This document shows, piece after piece, positions 29,944-40,833 of a DNA stretch of 64,000 nucleotides. The notes below the pieces were generated by a model. The model did no database searches. It worked only from the letters and a program-made list of their open reading frames with translations, and was not told the DNA's origin. The stretch is from assembly GCF_000165395.2 (NCBI RefSeq), contig NC_010575.1:1-64000 (forward strand), given 5' to 3'. The position numbers and the translations under genes were made by a program. This DNA is from Babesia bovis T2Bo (taxonomy: Eukaryota > Apicomplexa > Aconoidasida > Piroplasmida > Babesiidae). Within the stretch, counting starts at the first letter, position 1; each line of letters opens with the position of its first letter.

Positions 29944-32650
29944 ATAATATATATTGTGCAATAGTGTACCGACGATGTTGGCGAGAGGGTAGTGACACTG
30001 TCATTGTGAATCCATCAAATGTCCAAATAATTATTAGCATATGTTTATTAGAAAAGTGGTGATTGTTAGGAGCATTCTAAAAAGTGTGGCGATTACAACT
30101 ATTTCGAAATTGAATAAAGTATATGATGAATAAATGGCATAACACAATAAAGTTCAGTGCCATAACAATATTGGCCATAAAATATCATCTCAGTACAGGA
30201 ACATCATTGTCAAAATATATTGATTATCTATATGAAGTATTAAGTCACAATTAGCTAACATTGTAAAAAATCATTTTGTAGTACATTTATTACAACAAAT
30301 TCGATCTGCCATGAACAAAGAACATATAGTGATTTTTGATTTTAGAATCATTAATTTTTAACAATGGAATGTTAAAAAAAACAACGTAATTTATTAAAAA
30401 AAAGATTGATAATTTTTATTACTAACATTAGTATGTACCCATAATTTATTTTGCTGTTTAAAAGTAAATACTTCATTTCAGTATTAACGCAAAAAAATGT
30501 GGTTTGTATGTTCATATTTAAGTTAACAACGATGGCTAATTAACCAAAAATAAAAAAATCAACGTACATATATTCAAAGGTTATATGTAAAATAATGTAA
30601 CATAACAGCCATTACTTAAATTTCATACCTTGTATAGGATTTAATGGTAAATTTGAAAAATACACAAAGTAGAATGTAGGTTGTGATTTTAGATGACTAT
30701 TTGAATTATAACATATTATTATTTTCATATACAAGGACATTACATACAGATATTTTTGTATTTTAGAATATTATTATCAGTAAAGCTACCATAAATTATT
30801 GTTAATTTAAATTAATGCGTTGCAGATTCAACATTATATGTCGTATAATAATAACAATAAAAAAAAACATATTTATATTAATTTGTCTGAAAAATAATAA
30901 GATAGTTGTCTAATTAAAAAATCAATTAATCTATTCTGCGGTGTTACTCCACAGATGTTACTTAATACTCTTATGTATATAGCAACAATAATTCGAAGTA
31001 ATATAATTGTAGATGTGCATATATCGTCAATGTAAAACAATGGTCAGTTAACACATACACATGAAAAATTGATAAAGTCAAAATAAAATAAATAAGAAAC
31101 AATTCATACATATTGTTCATACAAAATGTTGATTAATTGATGTTGTTATATTTATACATTTTTTGTCAGTTAAATTTAGTTCGATAGCTTATATGTATAA
31201 AATATTAATTGATTTAAAATAAAAAAATCTTATTTAGTTGACAATGTTGTGTAATCCACGTACGTATAATTACGCTGTTATTTTTGAACGATATTGCATT
31301 ACTTTCATATTTCATATTACTTTAATATTTATATGTAGTAATTAATTCAATTTTATGCTACGTATCAATATATTAGATATACCGAATCATTTTATTGTTC
31401 ATATGATCGCATTGATATTGTTTATCATTATTCATTACATTATTTATGATCAGTAACACTAAAAATTCTTGATTATTCAGAACATATAGTTGCCACATTA
31501 TGACGTTATGACGAAATATAGTACACACACGTTTAATAGGTAAGATTTTATGCTAATTTTTTCTTTTTATTAAACACGTTATGTGTTAAATAATACATTG
31601 ATAATAATATTATTTATATAACCGATATACGTAATATTAAATGCAACATCACTGAGTTTTATTTTGTCGTATAAAATTATATTCTATATTTCTGTAATTA
31701 CTCGATTATCAAATTGTTGTTAAATAAATAATTATTATCAAAGCGTTATTACATGTGTCGTATAAATGGAGCATTGTTAATGTTAAAATACATGATGCTG
31801 TTCATCGCAGTCAAACGCGTTGATTTTAATTTCATATTTTACGCGGTAATTCTTTGTGTTTTTAATGTAAGATAGTATATAACATAAGTATTAAATTAAG
31901 ATGTGAACTTCAAAATTAATTGTATTTTTTTGACATATTTTTCAAATTAATAAATATATTGAATTTGTTTGTTCGGATATTTTATATTATATTCTTACAC
32001 ATGATTTTTTTGGTGCTTTTATTGATTAGTTTTTTTGTAATATTTATACATATCGGTAATTGTGGATTTAGTTTACTTTTATTGTTGAAACTTTTACATT
32101 TAGTAAATTTATAAATTTCATATTTCGCATATTCTATTTTTCAAATTCATCGTGACGCTATTTGTGTTGTTTGTTTTCTCTAATACTTTCAGTTTTTTCA
32201 CATTTACTTTTTTATTTCTTATGCGGAATAGTTTGTTGTGATAATTTTATTTTGTATTTTCATTTTCAAGTTTCAATTGATTAAAATTGAGTTATTTGTG
32301 TTAAATATATCGTGTTTTCATTGCGTCATTCGAGCTGTTTTTAATTTGTTTTTTGTTGTTTTTTTATAATGATTGGTTGGTTGTATGTCATTTGATTTAG
32401 TTAATAACTTTTTAACGCTATTTGTTTCTTGAGTATGATAACAATTTTGCAATTTTCGTATCAAATCGAATGGAATGAAATGTTTATTAATACAAGAGGA
32501 ATATAATTTATGAATAATTTTCTCTTTTTTGTTTTAACATCTAATTATTAGCAATATTTCTCGTTTTCATCAGAGTTTTTATAAAATTGATTTCTGTTAT
32601 ATTCGGTGGCGCATTTCCCCCGGTTAAATGGCGACAGGAACGATGGCACT
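29944..32650. other. AT-rich, gene-free block; candidate centromere
   Basis: About 2.7 kb of very AT-rich sequence (by eye roughly 80-85% A+T in most lines) with poly-A/T runs and no credible coding frame; the one track-length frame (31920-32114) is Phe/Leu/Ile homopolymer-like. It sits exactly between the subtelomeric antigen families and the conserved core. B. bovis and Theileria chromosomes are reported to have one ~3 kb AT-rich presumptive centromere each, so this would make the chromosome acrocentric. An alternative is ordinary AT-rich boundary DNA. Confidence 0.5.
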
Positions 32651-33000
32651 AAATTTCCTTGTTAGATCACAATGTAACTCTCCCCTCTCTCCATATTCAC
32701 ACATGCTTTTACGAAAAATGTTTTGAGTAGAACATTGCGTCAAAAGGCACACCATTGAGAGCAAATGCTATTCGTATTTTACGGACTATTTTTTGAAGTG
32801 TTTGATAAAGGGATAAAAAGATGATGAGTGTTTTTGTCTCTATACATTTACAATAACTGATGATTGTAGTGCATGCATATGATTATGTTTACATTGATGA
32901 GTCTTGTTGATATTATACATTATTCACGATGGCGTGTTTCAATTAATGAACAGCAGTTTCACGAATCTATATTACACTGATAAACAATGCTAAAATGAAA
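32651..33000. other. Spacer below the candidate centromere
   Basis: Base composition returns towards normal around 32600-32720 (GTGGCGCATTTCCCCC region). No gene or RNA is recognised. The 3' end of the large membrane-protein gene at 33001 follows. Confidence 0.5.
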
Positions 33001-36000
33001 TTATTTGTTGCTTAAAATACTATCTTCAAAGATTCCTATACGTTCAGCTGTTGATATCAAGATATTTGATTGATGATCATCAACAATTTTATTTTCGTTA
33101 AAATCCATAACATTGGATGAATTGTTGGTTCTCGAATTGACTTCAACATCAGTCATCGTAGATATGTCCATCATATTAGTGTTCTCTTGTAATGTGTCAT
33201 GACACTCAGCATCTAAAGCCGATACAGATAAAGCATCGCACTGACTTTCTGGTTGATCACCAATAAATGAGGTACTTGCGTTGTCGACTCTCTTATAAAA
33301 AGAATCGTTCAAATAGGATACATCAAGCCGACAAGTATCACATTCTTCAGAAACGCCAAAAATATCAACGGAAGCAGTTCGCACCCCCAAATCATCTTTA
33401 TACATACCATTAATGGATGAGGTATTCAACTTATTGTCCACGGGACCTCCGTCTGTCTTACTACTTAGCTCTTCTACACATGGATAATTGGCATTTGTAT
33501 TTTTATTTAGACCGGTTACATCAATATCCACATTTTGTATATTATCTGAATAAAAATTACAATGACATAAACCCTCTACGTAATTTAAACACCACATGAG
33601 AAATATTCAGATTTTATGTAACTAAAAGAAATCAGTATATATAAAATTACCTTTGAGAGAAGTACTAGGTGAGAACTCGTTAATTACAGAAGAAGATTCA
33701 GATTGACCTCCCTCTTTAGCATCCTTTTTATCTAACAACGATTTGTCTGACTTATCATCATTTGGTAAATAGTGTAATCCTTTATGTGAAACCGTGTATG
33801 TAGCAATGGAATGGGATATTGGGTTATCTATTATGGCCATATCACTCTTGCCTGATTTCATTATTACATTTGTGAATCTTGACAAATCTATATCATGATT
33901 ATTGTCCTCCGTTGCTGGTTCTACCAACACGTTGTCACAAAATACCATTTCATCTTGAGAAAAGGTGTTAGATTGTTTATGCATTTCCAGATGTGTCTTA
34001 TATTTATCGATGTCTGCCATCACCTGCCCTACCTTACGTTGGAGAAAATGTAAATATTCGATTTTGAATTTTTTTGCAGGAGTATCCATCGAGAATGCAA
34101 CCCTTAAGTCTTCTATTTTATAACAAATGTTTTTGGATTTTAGACGTATGAAAAATAAAACCAACAAATATTGTTTCACGTGTTCCAAATAATCGCGAAT
34201 TCGACTTTTATGGTTCAAATTACTGACTACCTTTGAGTTTTCAATCGGAATCATGGAAAAAAAGTGTTTACATTGATTTACCTGTACGTTCTTACCTTTG
34301 ATAAACATAACAACATACCTCATCATTTTTATTATCAATATAATTTCGATATGCATCAATGGCTTTAACTAAAACTTTGAATGCCAGAATGTCGAAAACA
34401 TTTGCAGGAATATCAATCTCCAATTTATCTTTTTTCCTTATAAAATCCTCAATCGTCAGAGGAGATTGTGTCTTTAAACGAGTACTGTAGTAACAAAATC
34501 CTAAAACAACAACAATACCAATGTTATATAATGAAATTACTAAAGCGTGATTATACAAATTTACGCCTCCGCTCCCTGATTGGATTACCTTGACCTTTAA
34601 GCCCCTAAGAAGATTATACCGGAAACTCGTCATCATAGTGCTGAAATGTGATATGATGTGACCAAAGATATCCATCCCTGAAATATGGCTCATAAAATTG
34701 ACAAGACTTACCAATCACTGAGCAGCATATCAAAAAGATAAAAAGCTGAAACAAAATTACAGTTACATATTTTAGATTGACATGAATTTCTTCCCTCCTA
34801 TTTTCGCCACTAACTGTTAATAACTGATAATGTTTCGGCAAAACAAGCACAGTGTACAAAATCGCGAGGGTTATATTCACGAATAAAGCTGTTTTACATA
34901 AGGATGACGTATACCCAACTTTCCGTAATAACACAGTAACTTCATTTACATCAATATTTGATGCAGCGGCAAAACGTCTTAGGCCGTCATTAACCGATTC
35001 AATACGATTCCCAAGTTCTCTTAAGTAACAGTATTGCATAATAGATGATGTTATCGCATACAACGATTGAACAGCGATCATTGAAGGTAACAATATAAAT
35101 TCTACTTTGAGCTTCATATTTGACTTCATAAAAATATTTCCACCGGTAGCCAGAACTAGATCCTTAAATTTGTAACAGAGATGGATGAAAGTTAGGAGAC
35201 ACGATGAGATTCCTAGATACAGCGATGTATAATTGGAATTTATATTTGTACTATCTGACACATGCAGTCCTATGCTAGGGCCATTTAGCGTATTCAAATC
35301 AACCTGTAAAAGAATAGTGGATCCTAAGAAGTACGAACCTTCCAATAAAGAAAATCTACATTGGACGTTTCAACCAAGATGATAAGCTGATACTTGTACG
35401 CCTTCCAATTGTTAAATATAAGATGCAGTCGATTTACATCAAACAGAAAAAACTGAGAGTCGTTACCGCTATATGCATGGATAATAAGCATATGTTTAAA
35501 ACTTTGCAGCTTCACGGATAACTTATTAATCCACAGTTGAACATCTTGCAAGGAAAAATTTTGAGGAATGGATACATCAACAACATTTGGCTAAAAACAA
35601 TTATCACTTAATGAAACACAACATACTTTGACCTGGAGATTGAAAACGATCTTATCTAGATCCACGGACGGTGAAACAATCACCCCTTCAGATAGCACAT
35701 TATAAGGTGCACCCAGAAGTTTTTCCACCTCTTTTACGGCATTCAACTGGTGGACTTCATTAGCAGAACAAAATAACAACGCAAACGAGAAAAGGGCATT
35801 TAGGCATCCGAATATACTATTTTTATACCTAGCTTTGCGTCGAACAGCTGGTTTATGGTTTATATTACTGCTCGACACATCGTTCGTATATAAGGATTTA
35901 TCCATCATCACCGCAGAAATCCTCTCAGAAATGCTTAATTTTACATAAGAAAGTACCGTGGTCAGTATAACACAGAACATTATAGGTAACCAAATAAAGT

Positions 36001-37023
36001 AATATAATAGGTGCATTTCAACATATTGGACAAGCGATATAAGTACCAACGATAAACAAACCATTATATTTGCCCAGCTAATTTGGATGAATCTGTGTAT
36101 ATTGGAATCATTACATAGGATTTCTGCCTGCAACTTATAAATGGAAACCACGGCGAGTATGCTGGCCATTGAAGATGCCCAAGATAAAGTAGTGATCCCA
36201 TAAACTCCTAAAAGTTTTCCAAACTACAAAGTAATACATACCTGCATATTCAACCACATTGGGAAAACGCGTTAGTATTTCTATACCCCCCCCCAAAAAG
36301 ATGAAAAAACAGATATATGTCACACCCTTATAAGGCAAAATTAGCGACAATATAAATGACAATATGCTTATAAAAGCAATAAATATGACATCATAATTGT
36401 TCAATCCCATATATGCCCGAGCATAGTGATTGATATTCCATACATCGGATGGCTGCAGTGCCGCACTTAGAACACACTCTATTACTCAATCATTCATATC
36501 ATTTAATCAAACAAACCACCGTAAAGATCACAGTCTGGCCTATAAATTCGAAGAGTTAATCTAATTACTCTGTCCAGGCTAATTGGGAGTGAAACGTAAT
36601 CCCTTATGTGAAGCATATCAAAAGTGCCTACAGAACGTTATATAAAACCATAATACACTAACCACTGGCACTTTCTATGGTAAATAACTTAAGATCGTAA
36701 CCATATGGTATAAAACGTAAGTCCACATTTTCTAATATTTCCTTGTAGACATGCCTCAAGGATTCCAAATCGTTACCGACCACATTATGTAGATCGACAC
36801 GATTAATTACATTGTACAAAACATTCAAAATGTCATATCTATACTTTGTTCTTTCAGCATAATTGACGGCATACAGACACAGAAAGATAACTATGGAAAC
36901 AATCAGGAGGCGATATACATGTATGATGGAACAGGAATTCATTACCATCAACAGAGTTACCAACGATATTGACCACGAATTAATTACACTGCCGAAACGC
37001 AAACGTGTTGCGTTTGTTGGCAC
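33001..37023 (-). CDS. Large multi-pass membrane protein, possibly polycystin/TRP-channel-like, 8 exons
   Basis: Exons, in order: 36663-37023, 36242-36478, 35627-36207, 35339-35590, 34712-35303, 34319-34677, 33651-34281, 33001-33575. All junctions keep frame and give 1195 aa. A TM near residue 20-55 is followed by a soluble stretch, hydrophobic helices at about 140-190 and 200-290, a second large soluble domain (about 330-480), and a second helix cluster (about 500-800). The tail of ~390 residues is charged and Ser/Asp-rich. The last helix region, with an I-x-V-N repeat segment then VILFQLFIFLICCSVIGMDI and HFSTMMTSFRYNLL and another helix, resembles in layout the pore and S6 region of polycystin-type channels. 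That is tentative: no pore signature is exact. Intron 4 is only 35 bp. Exon 1 would look like a separate 121-aa gene if its GTTAGT donor were missed. Confidence 0.7.
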
Positions 37024-37171
37024 GGAAGAAAATGGGTGAGTTCTTAGTGGCAGTGTGTGTTATAGGGCTCTGATGTTAACCATTCATATTTTATTGTAAA
37101 GCAGAATTATCACATTTTGTGATTTCATAAGATATCAGAATAAAAAACCGTTAAATATATAGAATATATTG

Positions 37172-37384
37172 ATGGGTTCATCTCAATCTCATATTATAGA
37201 TTCCGGTGCATCCGGTCAAGCTTCGTCTTCTACGTTAACAACTGGCAAGAAAATTTGTTGTGTCTGCAAAGAAACAAAATTAGCGAGGGACGAATGTGTA
37301 GCAAAACATGGAGAAGAACAATGTAAAGAACTAATTGATTTACACAATCAGTGCCTACGAAAAGAAGGGTTCACGGTGAATTAA
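37172..37384 (+). CDS. COX17: Cytochrome c oxidase copper chaperone COX17
   Basis: A 70-aa protein (ATG at 37172). The N-terminal 25 residues are Ser/Thr-rich and variable. The rest is the family core: the copper-binding CC pair in KKICCVCKETKLARDEC and the twin CX9C pattern (KLARDEC...EEQCKELIDLHNQCLRKEGF). COX17 carries Cu(I) in the mitochondrial intermembrane space to SCO1 and COX11 for assembly of cytochrome c oxidase. Length and all key cysteines fit the family. It is divergent from the membrane-protein gene that starts at 37023, leaving about 150 bp of shared upstream sequence. Intron-free. Confidence 0.95.
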   Translation: MGSSQSHIIDSGASGQASSSTLTTGKKICCVCKETKLARDECVAKHGEEQCKELIDLHNQCLRKEGFTVN

Positions 37385-37523
37385 TTATATAATAGGTGAA
37401 TCTAAACTTGCATTATAAACAATTACCACAACATTTTTGCGTGTTATATTGGGGAAATGTGATCTGTTAAACGAAATTATGCCTTTTCATTCATCCGTAT
37501 AGTTCTATTACTGAAATTTCACG

Positions 37524-38321
37524 ATGGCTACTATTTTGACCATGCAACTGCCCTCTGATGATGAATGTGATTCTGATTATGTAACATCTGAGCATTCGTC
37601 AGATGATGAGGGTAACACAAAGAGAGGAAAACGTAAAATAGACATCGATGCTGAGCTCAGTAGTCGACGTAGGACGTGGATAAACAACGCGAGCACACTT
37701 TTTGAACACATGTTACAGGATAGTGAATTGACATATAGGCACCGCAGCACCGTTGATAAATCTGATTACATGCTGCAGTTTCATAAGAAAGATGCTTCTT
37801 CCACTGTAAGGAAAAATGGAAAGTTGAGTGAATTGGAGAGGTACATTACGCTAAATTGTAGCCGAATATCAAATGAAAACAAATGCTTGAACTTACGTAC
37901 GTTCAAAGCTAGCTGTCGTAACATCCCAGATTCTGATAAGCTAAAACAAATCCAGGAAGCTGTTCTATTACAAGGAATACCTGAAAAAGTTACAATAACA
38001 AAGACATATAGATTCGCTGGAAAGATGCACACTATTAAAGAGCATGTAGCCAAAATGTCTAGAAGATACAAACAATACGTGATGAGCAAACAGCAAACAA
38101 TTGGGGGTTCGCTTGCATTTATCGATGATGCGGTCAGTGAATTAGACAAAGCTCCAAAAATATCTGCTATCAAAAAATCAGAAGCTGACTGGCATCAGTA
38201 CAAAGATGATGAAGGAATTGACATAAATCAAGAGGCTCACAAGTTCCTTAAAAACGAGGAGTTTTTAGATCGAGCCACAATGAAGGAGCATACAGTTAAC
38301 ATCAATGCTCGTAAACAATGA
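37524..38321 (+). CDS. BCNT-domain chromatin protein (SWC5/CFDP1 family)
   Basis: A 265-aa single-exon protein. The acidic N-terminus (DDECDSDYVTSEHSSDDEG) is typical of SWC5/CFDP1, followed by a basic KRGKRK cluster and a long polar middle. The C-terminal ~80 residues carry the BCNT signature: KISAIKKSEADWHQYKDDEGI followed by a helix with FLKNEEFLDRATMKEH. SWC5 is a subunit of the SWR1 remodelling complex that exchanges H2A.Z for H2A and binds H2A-H2B through its acidic part. The length agrees with yeast and animal members (~300 aa). It lies 140 bp after COX17 on the same strand and probably has its own promoter. Confidence 0.85.
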   Translation: MATILTMQLPSDDECDSDYVTSEHSSDDEGNTKRGKRKIDIDAELSSRRRTWINNASTLFEHMLQDSELTYRHRSTVDKSDYMLQFHKKDASSTVRKNGKLSELERYITLNCSRISNENKCLNLRTFKASCRNIPDSDKLKQIQEAVLLQGIPEKVTITKTYRFAGKMHTIKEHVAKMSRRYKQYVMSKQQTIGGSLAFIDDAVSELDKAPKISAIKKSEADWHQYKDDEGIDINQEAHKFLKNEEFLDRATMKEHTVNINARKQ

Positions 38322-39036
38322 ATTTGGGTAAAAATGACTTTAATGGATTTTCTATAACCAGTGAACAATTGCTTAACATGGATCGATCGCTGATTTTCAT
38401 CGTGAGGTAGACAATAAAAGTGCTGACTTCTATATACCAAGTAGACACTAACAATTCCCTGTGATATTGATGTGCTTTGAATCGGGGAGCACATAAAACT
38501 ACGTCAAACATAGTTACGCAGGTGTTTGGCAAGCACCCCCCTCCATAGGTTGTCATGATTTTTTAGAAGATCCAATAAAACACATACATCATAAATAGAT
38601 ATTATACGTATGTAACAGCCAATTGATTGAAAAGGTAACCGATAATTCTCTGGATGCAATATATATATATATATATATACATGTAGATCGGAAACTGTAT
38701 ATTTATTAATTCAACTAGTATTATTCAAAAAATAGAAAATCTATAGCAACATTCACCACATTAATGATATAAAGCCAATTTAAAACACTCTACAATAAGA
38801 ACGTAAACAAATTTATTGAATGCAAACCCGGCATACAATGCAACCGAGCGTTGAATTTTGAGAAAAAATAGAGTTTGAGTTTCTTTTTCCTCACTCGATT
38901 TTTAAAATGCCGCATAGGTTGGAATTACACACCTCTATCTCCAATAAGAGAATTTCCCCAGTGGCGCATTTCATTTTTGCTTCCACGATTTAATGTGTAA
39001 GAAAAGAGCTCCATACATTTCGCACATATATAAGAC
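38322..39036. other. Intergenic spacer with AT dinucleotide run
   Basis: About 715 bp between two plus-strand genes. An (AT)n microsatellite lies at about 38659-38679. Small minus-strand frames overlapping the end of the BCNT gene are shadows. No RNA gene is recognised. Confidence 0.5.
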
Positions 39037-39570
39037 ATGTTGACGTCCTTATATGTTTATAGAGGTTTACGATACTGGAATAACCTTACAGGACTAAATA
39101 GATTCCATACTCTTGGGCGATTACAATCCTTTCCACGGAATAGTCGAATTTGTGATCATGTTAACGAAACTTCTTTTAATTTGACTGTCATTGCATCATC
39201 GTCGCCATGTTTGAAACGTTTTTACACCCCAACGCGTCATATTAATTGGATAGGGATAAAGAAGCGATGGCGGTGCGAAGAAATATTGATGAAGAAACGA
39301 AAGCATAAATTTCACTCCAGGGTAGGTATGCGTTTTCGTCTTACGCGTTTTGGCTGGGAACGTCTTCAAAAAGGTCGTAAAGGGAATAAATTACACCTGT
39401 CGATTAAACAACGGCGAAACAAAAAGCGAATTAGATTTGTATCGAGACATGATTTGGTAAAGTTAACACGCCAAATGCCTAGTTACAGATTTGTAATACG
39501 CGATCCAACCACGAACTACAACCCAAATAGCCAGATTTTACGTAAGAAAATTAATAGTTATTTTGCATAA
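39037..39570 (+). CDS. Organellar large-subunit ribosomal protein bL35
   Basis: A 177-aa protein with a ~85-residue N-terminal extension, then a ~60-residue very basic core: KKRKHKFHSRVGMRFRLTRF, WERLQKGRKGNKLHLSIKQR, KKRIRFVSRHDLVKLTRQMP. The order (K-H-S ... R-F-T-G-like turn ... GK-x-H-L ... K-x-R-LR ... VSK-D-x-x-R-x-x-x-x-LP) is the bacterial L35 pattern. The extension starts MLTSLYVYRGLRYWNNL, is Arg/Asn-rich with few acids, and fits a mitochondrial targeting sequence better than an apicoplast signal-transit pair, since no strong signal peptide is seen. It would function in the mitochondrial (less likely apicoplast) ribosome. Confidence 0.65.
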   Translation: MLTSLYVYRGLRYWNNLTGLNRFHTLGRLQSFPRNSRICDHVNETSFNLTVIASSSPCLKRFYTPTRHINWIGIKKRWRCEEILMKKRKHKFHSRVGMRFRLTRFGWERLQKGRKGNKLHLSIKQRRNKKRIRFVSRHDLVKLTRQMPSYRFVIRDPTTNYNPNSQILRKKINSYFA

Positions 39571-39841
39571 ACAAATATTTCAACTAAGCCAATATTAAAA
39601 TTAATGCACGTTTATTAACTCGATAGAGCTTTTCTGAAAGAATTTAGTGGGAAAGCCAATAGATCAACACAAGGTGATAAATACAAGGACATTTGTCACG
39701 TTTAACGTAATTGATGCAGACTACGTAACACAATAAATTGTGAAAAATCTCTTTAGTAATATATTTACAAATACATGATATTTTACAAATGAAAGTGAAT
39801 TCAATAAAGGACGATAAAATACGGCCCACAACTGACCGAAG

Positions 39842-40142
39842 TTATAAACTATGAAAACAACAGACCACAATATTTTGCATAACATGAAAATCAACCAACC
39901 TCTCTTCCGGCGTTTTGTCCAACCACCAATTCCAGGCAGTGGAGTTAAAATCATAATTCACATCTATGCCGTATTCACTGTGGAGTGCGATTAAAGACGG
40001 CGATATGTGACGCGCTTATGAAACACACCAAAACTTACTACTTAATGTAGGCGTCAGCTCCTACGACAACCAAAGCACTTCGTAAAAGAGTCCTACTGAA
40101 CCATCCCTTGGGGAAAAATAAACCATACGTATGAGCTCCCAT
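39842..40142 (-). CDS. Small two-exon protein, unknown, possibly mitochondrial
   Basis: Not visible as a long single frame. Exon 1 (40042-40142) reads MGAHTYGLFFPKGWFSRTLL then RSALVVVGADAYI. A GTAGTA donor and an acceptor at 39966-39967 join it in frame to exon 2 (39842-39965), reading CVNYDFNSTAWNWWLDKTPE and onwards, to give 74 aa. The balanced amino-acid mix, aromatic-rich start, short central hydrophobic segment and WNWW-DKTPEER block look coding, while the overlapping 77-aa frame at 39721-39954 in another phase looks less so. The C-terminal 18 residues are uncertain, as a further intron starting at GTTGGT near 39890 is possible. Small single-helix proteins of this type are common in apicomplexan respiratory complexes; that assignment is a guess. 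Confidence 0.4.
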
Positions 40143-40457
40143 ATTTTATATAATATGGAGTTACCTACACCGCTATGATTCTGGTGCCTCACTAGATTAC
40201 AACTTACATTTGTTACCGCTTATTTTTTTTTAAAATTTGCTATGTCAAGTTCTTTGGCAACACACTGATTAGAATTTACTCCTGATACGTCGATACTAAG
40301 AAAACCGTTACCTCATAGGTTGGACGCGATCAGGAAGCACACAATGCATCCTAGCATAAAGCATTACACATGCATTACTTCAGACGCATAATATATTTCA
40401 ATGTAAAGTTTATGATAGATAAAAACAGCAGAATGATAAAATCAACAATTTAAAAAT

Positions 40458-40529
40458 ACGGGCACCGAGGATCGAACTCGGGATCTTCTGCGTGTTAGGC
40501 AGACGTCATAGCCACTAGACCATGCCCGC
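40458..40529 (-). tRNA. tRNA-Val (AAC)
   Basis: A 72-nt cloverleaf on the minus strand. The acceptor stem GCGGGCA pairs with TGCCCGT, the D arm contains TCTAGTGGCTATGACG, and the anticodon stem TCTGC/GCAGA encloses the loop CTAACAC, so the anticodon is AAC (Val, GUU). The T arm holds GAGTTCGATCCTC. No intron. Its T arm and 3' half are nearly identical to the tRNA 150 bp further on. Confidence 0.95.
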
Positions 40530-40680
40530 TACGTTAAGAGATGTCAGAGTTGTATTATATTTAATATAATTAAAAACCCCAAAATGACTGAGGGCCCATT
40601 AAACTAACTGACGAATAATAAAAAGCATCAATATTATAATTCGCATCAACATAATATACAACTCGTTGTTAGTAGAAAAT

Positions 40681-40752
40681 ACGGGCGCCGAGGATCGAAC
40701 TCGGGATCTCCTGCGTGTGAAGCAGGCGTCATAGCCACTAGACCACGCCCGC
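40681..40752 (-). tRNA. tRNA-Val (CAC)
   Basis: A 72-nt cloverleaf on the minus strand. The acceptor stem GCGGGCG pairs with CGCCCGT, the D arm is the same as in the neighbouring tRNA, and the anticodon stem CCTGC/GCAGG encloses the loop TTCACAC, so the anticodon is CAC (Val, GUG). T arm GAGTTCGATCCTC. It lies 80 bp from the divergent COQ10 start. With the tRNA at 40458-40529 it forms a tandem pair, probably a duplication followed by anticodon change. Confidence 0.95.
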
Positions 40753-40833
40753 CTGAAAAAAGGGACGAAAAAAACGTTGATAATAGCAACGCAAGACATT
40801 TATAGAATCTACTCAGTGCTACATATATGGAAA

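Noticed and set aside
31920..32114. 64-codon frame in the AT-rich block
   Set aside because: Composed almost only of Phe, Leu, Ile and Val codons as expected from AT-rich sequence by chance.
36658..37023. Separate 121-aa two-TM gene
   Set aside because: A GTTAGT donor before its stop and an acceptor at 36479-36480 continue the frame into the downstream exons, so it is exon 1 of the large membrane-protein gene.
39721..39954. 77-codon minus-strand frame after bL35
   Set aside because: It overlaps exon 2 of the small two-exon gene in another phase, and its C-terminal half runs through AT-rich 3' sequence; the spliced model has better composition.
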